A DNA stretch of 64,000 nt from CAJWKT01 sp964465375 (GCA_964465375.1 CAYXIJ010000003.1:1-64000); one strand, 5' to 3'. Counted from the first letter of the stretch, positions 43,061 through 52,779 are shown. Notes: generated from the sequence alone by a model not told the origin. Made by a program: numbers and translations.

Positions 43061-44173
43061 TTATTTCTCACACAAAGGTATGTTTTTGGATTGAGTTAGT
43101 GATTTTTTTGGCTGTTTTTTTTGCTTTAGGGCCCAGTGTACGTGTTCACGTACCAGTACAGATGAGTGATTTGCGCGGCTAGCTAATGCTGCTTCGATTT
43201 GCGAATCAGCTGGGGCATTGCCTAATGCCACCGCAATATTTCTAAGCCAACCCTCGTATCCTGCCCGACGAATTGCACTGCCTTCAGTGCGTTTTGACCA
43301 CTGAATTTTTGTCCAGCTAAAAAGACTAATCAGGGAAGAGCTATCAAGTTGATGGCGAGGCTTAAAATCATGCTCAAGGCTTGATTGAGCAAATTTATTC
43401 CATGGGCAAACAAGCTGACAGTCGTCGCAACCAAAAATTCTGTTACCAATAGGCTTTCGAAGTGACTCCGGAATTGACCCTTTTAGCTCTATTGTCAAAT
43501 AAGAAATGCAGCGGCGAGCATCAAGTTCATAGGGAGCTATGATTGCCTCAGTAGGACAAACCTTGAGACAAGCCTGGCACGTACCGCAATGGTTATTAAC
43601 TTTTTCATCAACTGGCAAAGGCACATTGACGAATAACTCACCGAGAAAAAACCATGAACCAGCATTTTTATGGATTAAGTTGGTGTGCTTCCCAATCCAG
43701 CCTAGCCCCGCGTTTCGGGCAAGTGCCTTTTCTAGTACTGGTGCGCTGTCTACAAAGACTCGATATCCAAAGCCAGTAATTAGCTTTTCTATTGCTAGTG
43801 CCAGCATTTTTAGTCGCTGGCGCATTACTTTGTGGTAGTCGCGCCCGACGGCATAGCGTGATACATAAGCCATAGTTTGATCATCCAGTACTTCCTGCGC
43901 ATTTTTGTTTTCCCTGGGCCAATAATTCATGCGGGCTGAAATGACACGCAGAGTATCTGGAACAAGTTTTTCGGGATGTGTGCGTTTTTTATTGTGGTGA
44001 CCCATGTAACTCATTTCCCCATGACGTTTCCGGGCAAGCCACTTCTGGAGTCGCACTTCGTCTTCAGCTAGCTGGATTCCAGTAATGCCAATCTGCTGAA
44101 AGCCTACTTTCACACCAAGTTTTTTAATCTTAGCTGCAAGTTTTTTAAGTTTTTTGTTCGATAACTCAGCCAT
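43061..44173 (-). CDS. queG: Epoxyqueuosine reductase
   Basis: The 370-residue iron-sulfur, cobalamin-dependent enzyme does the last step of queuosine synthesis in tRNA. Two [4Fe-4S] cysteine sets are visible: C-G-T-C-Q-A-C-L-K-V-C-P and C-D-D-C-Q-L-V-C-P. The Y-A-V-G-R-D-Y-H phrase and G-W-I-G-K-H-T precede them. It is divergent from nnr, a conserved layout. Confidence 0.96.
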   Translation of the reverse strand: MAELSNKKLKKLAAKIKKLGVKVGFQQIGITGIQLAEDEVRLQKWLARKRHGEMSYMGHHNKKRTHPEKLVPDTLRVISARMNYWPRENKNAQEVLDDQTMAYVSRYAVGRDYHKVMRQRLKMLALAIEKLITGFGYRVFVDSAPVLEKALARNAGLGWIGKHTNLIHKNAGSWFFLGELFVNVPLPVDEKVNNHCGTCQACLKVCPTEAIIAPYELDARRCISYLTIELKGSIPESLRKPIGNRIFGCDDCQLVCPWNKFAQSSLEHDFKPRHQLDSSSLISLFSWTKIQWSKRTEGSAIRRAGYEGWLRNIAVALGNAPADSQIEAALASRANHSSVLVREHVHWALKQKKQPKKSLTQSKNIPLCEK

Positions 44174-44234
44174 AGTTTTCTGATACCTAACGGGTACATG
44201 TGCTTTATCAGTTCGCGATCTTTGGGCAGGATTC

Positions 44235-44240
44235 TATAAT
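44235..44240 (+). promoter_or_regulatory. Candidate -10 element (TATAAT) immediately before nnr
   Basis: A consensus TATAAT ends 8 bp before the nnr ATG at 44249, so a start point at about 44247 would yield an almost leaderless mRNA; no Shine-Dalgarno sequence precedes the ATG. The -35 region (around 44211-44217, TTCGCG) is poor. Confidence 0.4.
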
Positions 44241-44248
44241 TACTTGCT

Positions 44249-45808
44249 ATGACATTCGCAAAAGACAGTCTTCCTGAGGAGATTTATCGGATATCTCAGG
44301 TACGTGAGTTGGATCAAATGGCCATCCAAGACATGGGTATCACTGGTTACGAGCTTATGTGTCGGGCCGGTGAGGCTGCCTGTGATGCGCTACAACTACG
44401 TTGGCCTTCGACTAAGGTGATTCAGATTTTTTGTGGGGCAGGCAATAATGCCGGAGACGGTTATGTGGTTGCCCGGCTCGCCCTAAAGAAAGGCTATAAG
44501 GTGGCAGTAAATGCTGTGGTAGCGCCAGAAAAACTGTCTGGTGATGCTGCACATGCCTATGCAGATTACCGAGATAGCGGGGGAAAAGTTGAGATCTTGA
44601 AGGTTGCTACATCTACTTTTAGCGCTGACTTGATTATTGATGCATTGTTAGGGGTAGGCTTTGGCCGCGAACTCGAAGGTTTATTTAAGCATGCAGTTGA
44701 GGTCATTAATGCAGCGCAGTGCCCGGTTCTCGCACTTGATATCCCCACAGGATTAAATGCGGACACGGGGTCGGTTATCAGTGGAACTGATATGAAGGGA
44801 CTTGCGGTTCGAGCTGATGCAACGATTACCTTTGTGGCACTGAAGCAGGGCTTATTCTTAGGCGAGGCAATGGATTATCGGGGTGAGCTTTTCTTTTCCG
44901 ATCTGGGGATACAATGGAGTGGATCTCCGCCGCAGAGACCATCACTTCGGAGGCTAGACCCATCATTTTTGGTGGAAACTCTCCAGCCAAGGAAACGAAC
45001 AGCCCATAAGGGTAGTCATGGCCGCTTGCTATTAGTTGGAGGGGGGGTTGGCATGTCTGGTGCGATCCGATTAGCGGCGGAAGCAGCATTAAGGACTGGG
45101 GCCGGCTTAGTTCAGGTGGCAACCCATCCTGCAAATGTGGAGCAGGTAATGGAGGGGCGTGCCGAGATCATGTGTCTAGGCATTGCAAATCTTGATGATT
45201 TGAATGTACTGGTTAATCAGGCCGATGCTGTGGTTCTTGGTCCAGGTCTTGGGGGTGACAGTTGGGCAAAAAGGGTTTGGCAGCAGGTTATAGATAGTAA
45301 TTGGCGGAGTATGGTGCTGGATGCAGATGGACTTAACTTTTTGGCGCAGGTACCTCGGGCCGGGGGGGTAAAGAAGGGCAATTGGATATTGACACCCCAC
45401 CCCGGTGAAGCGGCGCGATTGCTGAGTCCTTTTGAGGATAAAAAAACGTCTACGGCCCATATTCAAGCTGAACGTCTTAAGCATGCTAATGACTTGGCTG
45501 AATACTACGAGGGCATTGTCGTACTCAAAGGGGCAGGGAGCTTGGTAGCGGCACCTCATAACGCTTACATTACTTCAGTATGTGATTTTGGGAACCCAGG
45601 AATGGCAACAGCTGGCATGGGCGATGTACTGTCTGGAATTATTGGGGCACTGTGTGTTCAAGGTATTACCGCATTTGACTCAGCTTGCGCTGGCGTTCTT
45701 CTGCACGCACTGGCCGGGGATGATGCAGCCGCCCAAGGCCAGAGGGGAACCTTGGCGGGAGATTTGATGCCATATATTCGAAAATGGGCCAATCCCATCT
45801 CACCTTAG
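44249..45808 (+). CDS. nnr: Bifunctional NAD(P)HX epimerase/dehydratase
   Basis: The 519-residue protein repairs hydrated NAD(P)H. Residues 1-220 form the YjeF_N epimerase with F-C-G-A-G-N-N-A-G-D-G-Y-V. The C-terminal ribokinase-like dehydratase has K-G-S-H-G-R-L-L near 255, L-T-P-H-P-G-E-A near 390, and N-P-G-M-A-T-A-G-M-G-D-V-L near 450. The 3' end overlaps tsaE by 25 bp. It opens the long conserved block running to purA. Confidence 0.96.
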   Translation: MTFAKDSLPEEIYRISQVRELDQMAIQDMGITGYELMCRAGEAACDALQLRWPSTKVIQIFCGAGNNAGDGYVVARLALKKGYKVAVNAVVAPEKLSGDAAHAYADYRDSGGKVEILKVATSTFSADLIIDALLGVGFGRELEGLFKHAVEVINAAQCPVLALDIPTGLNADTGSVISGTDMKGLAVRADATITFVALKQGLFLGEAMDYRGELFFSDLGIQWSGSPPQRPSLRRLDPSFLVETLQPRKRTAHKGSHGRLLLVGGGVGMSGAIRLAAEAALRTGAGLVQVATHPANVEQVMEGRAEIMCLGIANLDDLNVLVNQADAVVLGPGLGGDSWAKRVWQQVIDSNWRSMVLDADGLNFLAQVPRAGGVKKGNWILTPHPGEAARLLSPFEDKKTSTAHIQAERLKHANDLAEYYEGIVVLKGAGSLVAAPHNAYITSVCDFGNPGMATAGMGDVLSGIIGALCVQGITAFDSACAGVLLHALAGDDAAAQGQRGTLAGDLMPYIRKWANPISP

Positions 45809-46296
45809 GACTCCTTTCGGAGTCATTGCTCAAGGCCTATGCCACAGAAATGGCTCGTATTTTGTCGAGCCAAGAGTTGGAGCCTCTGCTAATTGGCCTC
45901 GAAGGTGAACTGGGTAGTGGCAAGACTACCTGGGTGCGTGCAATGCTAGAAGGCGTAGGGTTTGCGGGCCAAGTGCCTTCACCTACTTATGCCTTGGTCG
46001 AGCCTTACCACTTAGGCAAACTTACAATTGCGCATCTTGATCTTTATAGGCTGGCCCGTTGTGAGGAGCTAGAAAATCTTGGCATCAGGGACTGGCTCTC
46101 ACAAGACCGAACTTGGCTACTGATAGAGTGGCCAGACCGTGTGCCTACACTGAAAATGCGTTGTGACATACTGATATTATTGAAATTTGTGGACTCTTCG
46201 GGTCGGTTTGTCAGTTTAATTGGACAGACGCATCGTGGCCGAGCCCTTGTTAAGGCGCTACTGAATTCTCAAAAAAATTCTAGCATTAGTCTCTAA
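45784..46296 (+). CDS. tsaE: tRNA threonylcarbamoyladenosine synthesis ATPase TsaE
   Basis: The 170-residue P-loop ATPase works with TsaB and TsaD to make the t6A modification. The Walker A E-G-E-L-G-S-G-K-T-T lies near 37-46, S-P-T-Y-A-L-V-E-P-Y follows, and H-L-D-L-Y-R-L carries the second metal-site aspartate. The D-R-T-W-L-L-I-E-W-P segment is family-specific. The start is inside the end of nnr. Confidence 0.95.
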   Translation: MGQSHLTLGLLSESLLKAYATEMARILSSQELEPLLIGLEGELGSGKTTWVRAMLEGVGFAGQVPSPTYALVEPYHLGKLTIAHLDLYRLARCEELENLGIRDWLSQDRTWLLIEWPDRVPTLKMRCDILILLKFVDSSGRFVSLIGQTHRGRALVKALLNSQKNSSISL

Positions 46297-46377
46297 TTGC
46301 ATATTTTTAAACATAAATCTTGATTTCGTCCATAGATCTTGTAAACATAGCGCAGCTCGGGACAGCGGAGAATCCGG

Positions 46378-47694
46378 ATGATTTTAAGACGCGGGTTGGA
46401 GGCTTTTGTCCTTACTTTGGCCCTGGGGGTTGGTGGTGCCTACGGTGGAACGGTCAGTGACCTAAGATTCTGGTCCGGCCCATCGTCTACCCGAGTGGTT
46501 CTCGATTTGTCCCGTCCAGTCGAGCACAATGTCTTTAGTCTTATTGAGCCCTATAGAGTTGTAATAGACCTGGTTGGTGCTGAGCTCTTAGCTCAGAGTA
46601 ATTTGCCTTCTCCCAAGGGGTTCGTTAGGGATGTACGTACAGGAGATCGTGGTAACGGTGTACTGCGTGTGGTTTTGGATGTGACCACGATTGTGAGCCC
46701 AAAGAGTTTCGTTTTGCCCCCTAATGGCACCTATGGCCACCGGCTAGTAGTTGACCTACAAGCCCCGGACCAGGAGTCAGATACTCAAAATGTACTAGTT
46801 GCACTTGAGGAAGATAGGCGTGAGTTAGTAATTGCGATTGATCCAGGTCATGGCGGTGAGGACCCGGGTGCTACAGGGCCTTTAGGGGTTAGGGAGAAGG
46901 AGGTCGTTCTTGGGATCGCTCGTCGTTTGGCTGAAGAAGTTCATCGTGAGCCAGGTGTCCGACCTATATTAGTGCGTGATGGTGACTACTTTCTTTCTTT
47001 GCATGATCGCATTAAATTTGCGCGCGATAATGAGGCTGACTTATTTCTCTCTGTTCATGCCGATGCATTTCATGACAAACGGGTTCGTGGCGCTACGGTT
47101 TATGTGCTCTCAGATAAGGGTGCTAGCGATGAAGCGGCTCGGCACCTTGCTGAGCGTGAAAATGCTTCGGACCTAATTGGTGGGGTTTCATTATCAGATA
47201 AGGATCCGTTACTTGCTCGCGTTTTGTTGGATCTATCGCAAAGCGCAGCTATTAGTACTAGCGTTGCGGTTGGCAATCGGGTTATCGATAGACTTAATGA
47301 CGTTACCCAGGTCCGCAAGCCGAAAGTGCAAAGAGCACCATTTCGGGTGCTCAAGTCCCCTGATATTCCATCGCTTCTAATAGAAACTGCCTATATATCG
47401 AATAACCAAGAAGAAATGGCCTTAAAGGACCCTAAGCACCAGACAAAGTTAGCTCAAGCAATCCACGCTGGCGTTATTGATTATTTTAGGGCTAGCCCAC
47501 CAAGGGGTAGCTATTTCTCATCAAGTGTTTGGCCCCCAAATGCAAGACCTACTCGTCATGTGATAGTGCGAGGGGAGACACTTTCCGAAATTGCTGAACA
47601 TTACAAGGTAGGCCTTTCTAAGCTTCGGCGTTTTAATGACCTTACGACCGATATAATACAAATAGGTCAGGTGATTGATATCCCGCCAAGTTGA
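46378..47694 (+). CDS. amiB: N-acetylmuramoyl-L-alanine amidase (AMIN, Amidase_3, LysM)
   Basis: The 438-residue periplasmic enzyme splits daughter cells by cutting the peptide off peptidoglycan. A signal peptide (about 1-23) leads to the AMIN domain (V-S-D-L-R-F-W-S-G), then the zinc amidase with I-D-P-G-H-G-G-E-D-P-G and S-V-H-A-D-A, and one C-terminal LysM repeat (R-G-E-T-L-S-E-I-A-E). The context and domain order indicate AmiB, although AmiC-type naming is possible. mutL normally follows here but does not. Confidence 0.94.
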   Translation: MILRRGLEAFVLTLALGVGGAYGGTVSDLRFWSGPSSTRVVLDLSRPVEHNVFSLIEPYRVVIDLVGAELLAQSNLPSPKGFVRDVRTGDRGNGVLRVVLDVTTIVSPKSFVLPPNGTYGHRLVVDLQAPDQESDTQNVLVALEEDRRELVIAIDPGHGGEDPGATGPLGVREKEVVLGIARRLAEEVHREPGVRPILVRDGDYFLSLHDRIKFARDNEADLFLSVHADAFHDKRVRGATVYVLSDKGASDEAARHLAERENASDLIGGVSLSDKDPLLARVLLDLSQSAAISTSVAVGNRVIDRLNDVTQVRKPKVQRAPFRVLKSPDIPSLLIETAYISNNQEEMALKDPKHQTKLAQAIHAGVIDYFRASPPRGSYFSSSVWPPNARPTRHVIVRGETLSEIAEHYKVGLSKLRRFNDLTTDIIQIGQVIDIPPS

Positions 47695-47909
47695 CCTTAG
47701 GTCAGTGGGCTTCCTAAAAACTTAATCTGCCTTGCCCCTGTGGATCTTGTCTAGCGTAGACTGATTAATTACTTCAAGAAATCTTAGGGTGTGGAAATGA
47801 ATTTTTTTCCTCAAAAAAACAGATTATATGGAACGCATTAGTTTGTGTTATCGACATTTTCTGGCATGGGTTTTTTGCTCAAAACAAAAGCTGGACTGGT
47901 TTCTTCTGC

Positions 47910-48869
47910 ATGGGCAGTAGAGTGCGTTGTATCTGCATTACTGGGCCGACTTCTTGCGGAAAGACGGATTTAGCGCTAACACTTGCTGATGAGTTTGATA
48001 TAGAAATCATTAGTATGGATTCGGCTATGGTCTACCGAGGTATGGATATCGGTACCGCTAAGCCAAGCCAAGCTATTCGAGAAAGAGTGCCCCATCATCT
48101 AGTGGATATCCTTGAGCCTACAGAGGCATATTCTGCGGGTCGGTTTGCAGATGAGGCGCGGAGGATTATTTGCAAGGTTGCTGAACGTGGAAAATTGCCA
48201 CTTGTGGTTGGTGGCTCGCTTTTGTACTTTCGCGCGTTACGTTATGGTCTTGCTAGCCTACCTAAAGCTGATCACGCTATACGTGCGCTATTGGATGAGG
48301 AGGCGACGGAACGGGGTTGGCCAGCATTGCACCAGCGATTGAAGGAGGTTGATCCTAGGGCAGCTGCCCGAATCGCCCCAATGGACCGGCAACGTATTCA
48401 ACGAGCACTAGAAGTCTATGAAATCACAGGCACTTCCCTGTCAGAACAACTTGGGAATAGGAGTCACAAGAGCCTTCCTGCTAATGACCTTAACTTGACT
48501 ACTTTTGCACTTATGCCTGGAGATCGGGGGGAGTTAGGGCAACGCATTGAAAGCCGCTTTGATGGTATGGTTGAAGCAGGCTTAATCTCAGAGGTGGCTC
48601 GGCTTTGCAGTCGGGGAGATTTGACAGCGGCTACATCAGCTGTTCGGGCCGTGGGTTACCGACAGGTTTGGGCTTATCTCCATAACGAATGCACCTGGAA
48701 AGAGGCCCGTCGATTAGCTATAACTGCTACTCGTCAGTTAGCAAAACGCCAGATGACTTGGTTGCGTGCCGAGCCAGATATGAAACGCTTAGTCTTTGAT
48801 GCAAAAAAGGTTGAAAATAAAGAGTTAGTGACTAGAGTACGTGAAGCATGTGTTAAACTGATCACCTGA
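47910..48869 (+). CDS. miaA: tRNA dimethylallyltransferase
   Basis: The 319-residue enzyme adds the isopentenyl group to A37 of tRNAs reading U-starting codons. The P-loop is G-P-T-S-C-G-K-T where most relatives have G-P-T-A-S-G-K-T. S-M-D-S-A-M-V-Y-R-G and the core V-G-G-S-L-L-Y-F-R-A follow, and K-R-Q-M-T-W-L-R closes the catalytic part. A 215-bp gap with no recognised gene precedes it, where mutL would be expected. Confidence 0.96.
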   Translation: MGSRVRCICITGPTSCGKTDLALTLADEFDIEIISMDSAMVYRGMDIGTAKPSQAIRERVPHHLVDILEPTEAYSAGRFADEARRIICKVAERGKLPLVVGGSLLYFRALRYGLASLPKADHAIRALLDEEATERGWPALHQRLKEVDPRAAARIAPMDRQRIQRALEVYEITGTSLSEQLGNRSHKSLPANDLNLTTFALMPGDRGELGQRIESRFDGMVEAGLISEVARLCSRGDLTAATSAVRAVGYRQVWAYLHNECTWKEARRLAITATRQLAKRQMTWLRAEPDMKRLVFDAKKVENKELVTRVREACVKLIT

Positions 48870-48959
48870 GTTTGCGGTTTGTACAGAGAGATTTTTGGTC
48901 GCTAGTTAGGGTTATTTTCGGGACCTATCTCAAAATAAAAAGAAAATAAGGAGATCGGC

Positions 48960-49202
48960 ATGGCTAAAGGTCAGTCGTTGCAAGATCCGTTTCTGAATGC
49001 GTTACGGAAGAACAAGACCCCCGTTTCAATTTATTTGGTAAATGGTATTAAACTTCAGGGAAAAGTAGATTCTTTTGATCAGTTTGTTGTACTCCTCAGT
49101 AACGGTGTCAATCAAATGGTATATAAACATGCAATTTCAACTGTTGTGCCATCGCGCAATATTTCTTTTCCAGTTTCAGATGAAGAGGAATCGGAGGAGT
49201 AA
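48960..49202 (+). CDS. hfq: RNA chaperone Hfq
   Basis: This 80-residue Sm-like hexamer pairs small RNAs with mRNAs. Sm1 includes V-S-I-Y-L-V-N-G-I-K-L-Q-G and F-D-Q-F-V-V-L-L, and Sm2 is Y-K-H-A-I-S-T-V-V-P. A strong AAGGAGATC ribosome site precedes the ATG. The short acidic C-terminal tail is the compact form, shorter than that of E. coli. Confidence 0.97.
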   Translation: MAKGQSLQDPFLNALRKNKTPVSIYLVNGIKLQGKVDSFDQFVVLLSNGVNQMVYKHAISTVVPSRNISFPVSDEEESEE

Positions 49203-49230
49203 CAGCCCTCTGATAGAGTGGGGGTAGTTT

Positions 49231-50517
49231 TTGATTGAGAGGCCGCAGAGCGGAGAACGTTGTCTGCTCCTTCATGTTGGGGTGAAGCGCCACTGTTATG
49301 ATGATGAGATTGCAGAATTCAGGGCCCTTGCGTTGTCGGCGGGCGCTCAAGTCGTAGGAGATGTTCAAACTAAACGGGACCGCCCGGATCCACGTCTTTT
49401 TGTAGGTCAAGGTAAGGCAGAGGAACTCGCTGCCCAAATTCAGGAAAGTTGTGCTCAGCTGGTTCTAGTAAATCAACCAATAGCGGCAAGCCAAGAACGT
49501 AATCTCGAGAATTTTTTAAAAACCCGGGTACTAGACCGAAACGGCCTGATCCTGGATATTTTTGCTCAGCGTGCAGCTTCTTTCGAAGGAAAATTACAGG
49601 TTGAACTGGCCCAGCTTGAGCATTTAGCATCCCGCTTAGTGAAAGGATGGACGCACCTGGAGAGACAGAAGGGTGGAATCGGTTTGCGTGGCCCTGGTGA
49701 GACCCAGCTGGAGACGGACCGGAGGCTAATTAATCAGCGTATCAAGCGCCTTAAGGCCCGGCTGGGGCGAGTTGTTAATCAGCGTGAGCTAGGGCGACGC
49801 GAGCGGCGTAGGGCTGGGGTTCCTACGGTAGCATTAGTGGGCTATACCAACGCTGGTAAATCAAGTTTATTCAATGCACTGAGCGGCGCTAATTCGGGTA
49901 CACGCCAACAACTTTTCTCAACCCTCGATCCTACCATTCGAAGACTTTGTTTTGATGGTATGGATGAGGTACTTCTGGTGGATACAGTAGGCTTTGTTCG
50001 TGATTTACCGCATGAGCTGGTTGCATCGTTTCGCTCCACGCTTACGGAGACAAGGGAGGCTTCATTGTTACTCCATGTTATCGATTCTAGTGATCCACAT
50101 CACGGAGATCGCAAACATCAGGTTGAAGGAGTACTTAAATCTATCGGCGCCTCTGGGGTTCCTTGCATTCAGGTGTACAATAAGATCGATCTTGCTCATG
50201 AGCGCCACCCGAACCGCGAGCTGAATGGCTCCCGGCACCAAAAAGTCTGGGTTTCTGCAACCACTGGTGAGGGTTTGGGGTTATTATCAAGATTGGTTCA
50301 GGATCAGTGTTTGGGTAGTTTGGTTAGTGGGCAAGTGGTGTTGTCGCCAAATCAGAGCAGACTGAGGGCTCGACTCTTTGCGCTGAAGGCGGTACAGGGA
50401 GAGTGGCAGCACGATTCAGGTGGTTGGACGTTGGATATCGAAGTAACGTCTCGCCGGTGGGAGCAGTTCTGTAAACAAGAGGGGCTATCTGAAGATAGCT
50501 TTCTCGAGGAAGCGTGA
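49231..50517 (+). CDS. hflX: Ribosome-associated GTPase HflX
   Basis: The 428-residue GTPase splits stalled or heat-damaged ribosomes. The N-terminal domain carries the family phrase D-P-R-L-F-V-G-Q-G-K-A-E-E-L. The middle helical stretch has G-I-G-L-R-G-P-G-E-T-Q-L-E, and the G domain has G-Y-T-N-A-G-K-S-S, D-T-V-G-F and N-K-I-D. The start is TTG at 49231, with GGGGGT upstream. It sits between hfq and hflK as usual. Confidence 0.96.
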   Translation: MIERPQSGERCLLLHVGVKRHCYDDEIAEFRALALSAGAQVVGDVQTKRDRPDPRLFVGQGKAEELAAQIQESCAQLVLVNQPIAASQERNLENFLKTRVLDRNGLILDIFAQRAASFEGKLQVELAQLEHLASRLVKGWTHLERQKGGIGLRGPGETQLETDRRLINQRIKRLKARLGRVVNQRELGRRERRRAGVPTVALVGYTNAGKSSLFNALSGANSGTRQQLFSTLDPTIRRLCFDGMDEVLLVDTVGFVRDLPHELVASFRSTLTETREASLLLHVIDSSDPHHGDRKHQVEGVLKSIGASGVPCIQVYNKIDLAHERHPNRELNGSRHQKVWVSATTGEGLGLLSRLVQDQCLGSLVSGQVVLSPNQSRLRARLFALKAVQGEWQHDSGGWTLDIEVTSRRWEQFCKQEGLSEDSFLEEA

Positions 50518-50523
50518 AAAACA

Positions 50524-51642
50524 GTGGCATGGAATGATGACGACAAAGGTAATCCTTGGAATTCAAACGGGCAAGATAATTCACCAGATTTGGATGCAAT
50601 CGTTAAGGATCTGCAGCGTAAATTAAGTGGATTTTTAGGCGGTAGGCGCCGTGGTCCGGGGGGCAGTGGCAGTAGCGGTGGCGGTGGTCTTTCTACTATT
50701 GTTGTCGGCGGCTTGATTGCTTTAATAGGCGTTTGGTGTTTGTCTGGTTTTTACCAGATTGATGATGCAGAGCGAGGCATTGAACTACGCTTTGGAGAAT
50801 TTATGGGTGTAACGTTGCCCGGACTAAGATGGCACATGCCGTGGCCAATAGAGACAGTTGAAAAAATTAATACCAATGTGACTGAACGGTTTCCCTACCA
50901 GGGAAGTATGCTAACCAAGGATGAGGCGATTGTTCTCGTGGACCTCGTGGTTCAGTATCGGCGGACAGATCCGGAATCATATCTGTTTAACCTCAGAGAC
51001 CCTGAGGATACCCTTCGGGATATAACGCGAAGCGCCATTCGAGAGATCATTGGTAAAAATGAATTGGATTATATTCTCACTGAGGGGCGCGAAGATGTAG
51101 CTGCCCAGACACAGGATTTGGTTCAAGTTACCCTGGATCTTTATCGTACCGGTATTACGATCGATGAGGTAAACCTTCAAGAGGCCAATTTTCCTCGGGA
51201 TGTGGAGGCCAGTGTTCAGGATGCCATTAAGGCGCGCGAGGATAAGGAGCGCATGGGCTTTGAGGCACAGGCTTATGCAAATGATGTTGTACCCAGGGCT
51301 CGAGGTGATGCGGCCAGAAGGATCTTTGATGCCGAAGCCTATAGGGCTCAGGTAATTGCGGACGCAGAGGGCGAGGCAGATCGTTTCCTGTCGATCCTTT
51401 TCGAGTATGAGAAGGCGCCTGAGGTTACACGGCAGAGGATATACCTGGAGACCCTAGAACTCATCATGGCTAACTCGACCAAAGTGCTGCTTGACTCAGA
51501 GGGCGGGGGTAATCTCATCTATTTGCCGCTGGACCGCCTCATGGAGCGTCGCTCGGGCGGGGTTCAGGTTGATTCTGTAAATCCGGGGACAGTTGAGAGT
51601 TTCGATTCACGTACAGCGTTACGTGAGCGGGATATCCGTTAA
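50524..51642 (+). CDS. hflK: FtsH protease modulator HflK
   Basis: The 372-residue SPFH/band 7 protein has a Gly-rich cytoplasmic N-terminus (about 1-58), one transmembrane helix (about 62-78), and a large periplasmic SPFH domain plus a long helix (about 220-300). With HflC it forms a cage around FtsH. The start is GTG at 50524, 6 bp after the hflX stop. Confidence 0.96.
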   Translation: MAWNDDDKGNPWNSNGQDNSPDLDAIVKDLQRKLSGFLGGRRRGPGGSGSSGGGGLSTIVVGGLIALIGVWCLSGFYQIDDAERGIELRFGEFMGVTLPGLRWHMPWPIETVEKINTNVTERFPYQGSMLTKDEAIVLVDLVVQYRRTDPESYLFNLRDPEDTLRDITRSAIREIIGKNELDYILTEGREDVAAQTQDLVQVTLDLYRTGITIDEVNLQEANFPRDVEASVQDAIKAREDKERMGFEAQAYANDVVPRARGDAARRIFDAEAYRAQVIADAEGEADRFLSILFEYEKAPEVTRQRIYLETLELIMANSTKVLLDSEGGGNLIYLPLDRLMERRSGGVQVDSVNPGTVESFDSRTALRERDIR

Positions 51643-51657
51643 AACTAGGAGCGAAAC

Positions 51658-52542
51658 ATGAGTTCACGTCTGAATTTTTTAATAGTCATATTCATTGTTG
51701 GAGTTTTTGTTGTGCGAGCGACCATGTTTACGGTTGATGAGCGGGAGCACGCCCTTAAGTTCCGCTTTGGTGAGATTGTTCAGTCTGAATATGAACCAGG
51801 AATCCATTTCAAGATTCCATTTATCAATGACGTAATGAAATATCCGGACAGGATTCTTAATTACGACGAGTCCGAGGAGAAATTTTTAACCGGCGAGAAA
51901 AAGAATCTCATTGTTGACTATTTCATCACTTGGCGGATTGTGGATCCCAGTCAGTACTACCGGGCGGCTGGTGGCGACGAGATTTTTGCTCTGGAGCGTC
52001 TGTCTGCAATAGTCAAGGAGGGTATAAAGGCCCAGTTCAGCCAACGAACTGTTCAGGAGGTAGTTTCAGCTGAGCGCTCTGAACTTATGGAAGGGATGCT
52101 AGTTCAGGCAAGAGAAAGTGCCCCTGCGCTAGGAATTGAGGTTGTAGATGTGCGCGTTATGCGCATCGATTTATCCGATGAGGTTAGTGGCTCTGTATTT
52201 AGTAGAATGCAACAGGAGCGTGCCCGGGTAGCATCGCAACTACGGGCAGAAGGCGCCGAAGATGCTGCGCGGATTCAGGCAGAAGCGGATCGCGAGCGTA
52301 CAGTTATTCTTGCTGAGGCTTATCGGGACGGTGAGCGCATTCGGGGTGAAGGTGATGCAGGTGCAGCCGATATTTACGCCCAGGCTTATGGTCAAAATGC
52401 CGAGTTCTACTCCTTCTATCGAAGCATGCAGGCTTACCGGCAGTCACTTGGTCGTGAGCAGGATGTACTAGTGTTGGATCCCAGCAGCGAGTTCTTCCAA
52501 TTTTTGCTTCAGGAAAGAGCTGTTGGAGCCCCGGAAGGCTGA
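51658..52542 (+). CDS. hflC: FtsH protease modulator HflC
   Basis: The 294-residue partner of HflK has an N-terminal helix (about 5-22), then the SPFH domain starting F-T-V-D-E-R-E-H-A-L-K-F-R-F-G. A long Ala/Arg/Glu-rich coiled-coil region follows (about 180-240), with a conserved-looking tail at L-D-P-S-S-E-F-F-Q-F. AGGAGC precedes the ATG. Confidence 0.96.
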   Translation: MSSRLNFLIVIFIVGVFVVRATMFTVDEREHALKFRFGEIVQSEYEPGIHFKIPFINDVMKYPDRILNYDESEEKFLTGEKKNLIVDYFITWRIVDPSQYYRAAGGDEIFALERLSAIVKEGIKAQFSQRTVQEVVSAERSELMEGMLVQARESAPALGIEVVDVRVMRIDLSDEVSGSVFSRMQQERARVASQLRAEGAEDAARIQAEADRERTVILAEAYRDGERIRGEGDAGAADIYAQAYGQNAEFYSFYRSMQAYRQSLGREQDVLVLDPSSEFFQFLLQERAVGAPEG

Positions 52543-52584
52543 GGCTGCTCGATTTCCAAAGTTATGATTTAGGAGGCTAGGACA

Positions 52585-52776
52585 TTGGCCTGGTCAGATC
52601 TTCTTGCGGGCTTTGCTTTCTTTCTGATAATCGAGGGTCTTTTGCCTTTTGTTAGACCGAACGCATGGCGCCGTGGGATTTCCATACTTTCCAAAATGCA
52701 GGATGGGCAGCTGCGGCGAACTGGTTTCATGATTGTCGTCGCAGGATTGACTCTCCTTTATTTGGTGAGGACCTAA
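52585..52776 (+). CDS. DUF2065 small membrane protein
   Basis: The 63-residue protein has two hydrophobic helices around a conserved centre: E-G-L-L-P-F-V-R-P-N-A-W-R and the final R-R-T-G-F-M. This is DUF2065, almost always found between hflC and hisZ/purA. Its function is unknown. The start is TTG at 52585, with a perfect AGGAGG 8 nt upstream. Confidence 0.88.
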   Translation: MAWSDLLAGFAFFLIIEGLLPFVRPNAWRRGISILSKMQDGQLRRTGFMIVVAGLTLLYLVRT

Positions 52777-52779
52777 GTT

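Noticed and set aside
47695..47909. mutL remnant between amiB and miaA
   Set aside because: No MutL-like ATPase motif could be read in any frame of the gap.
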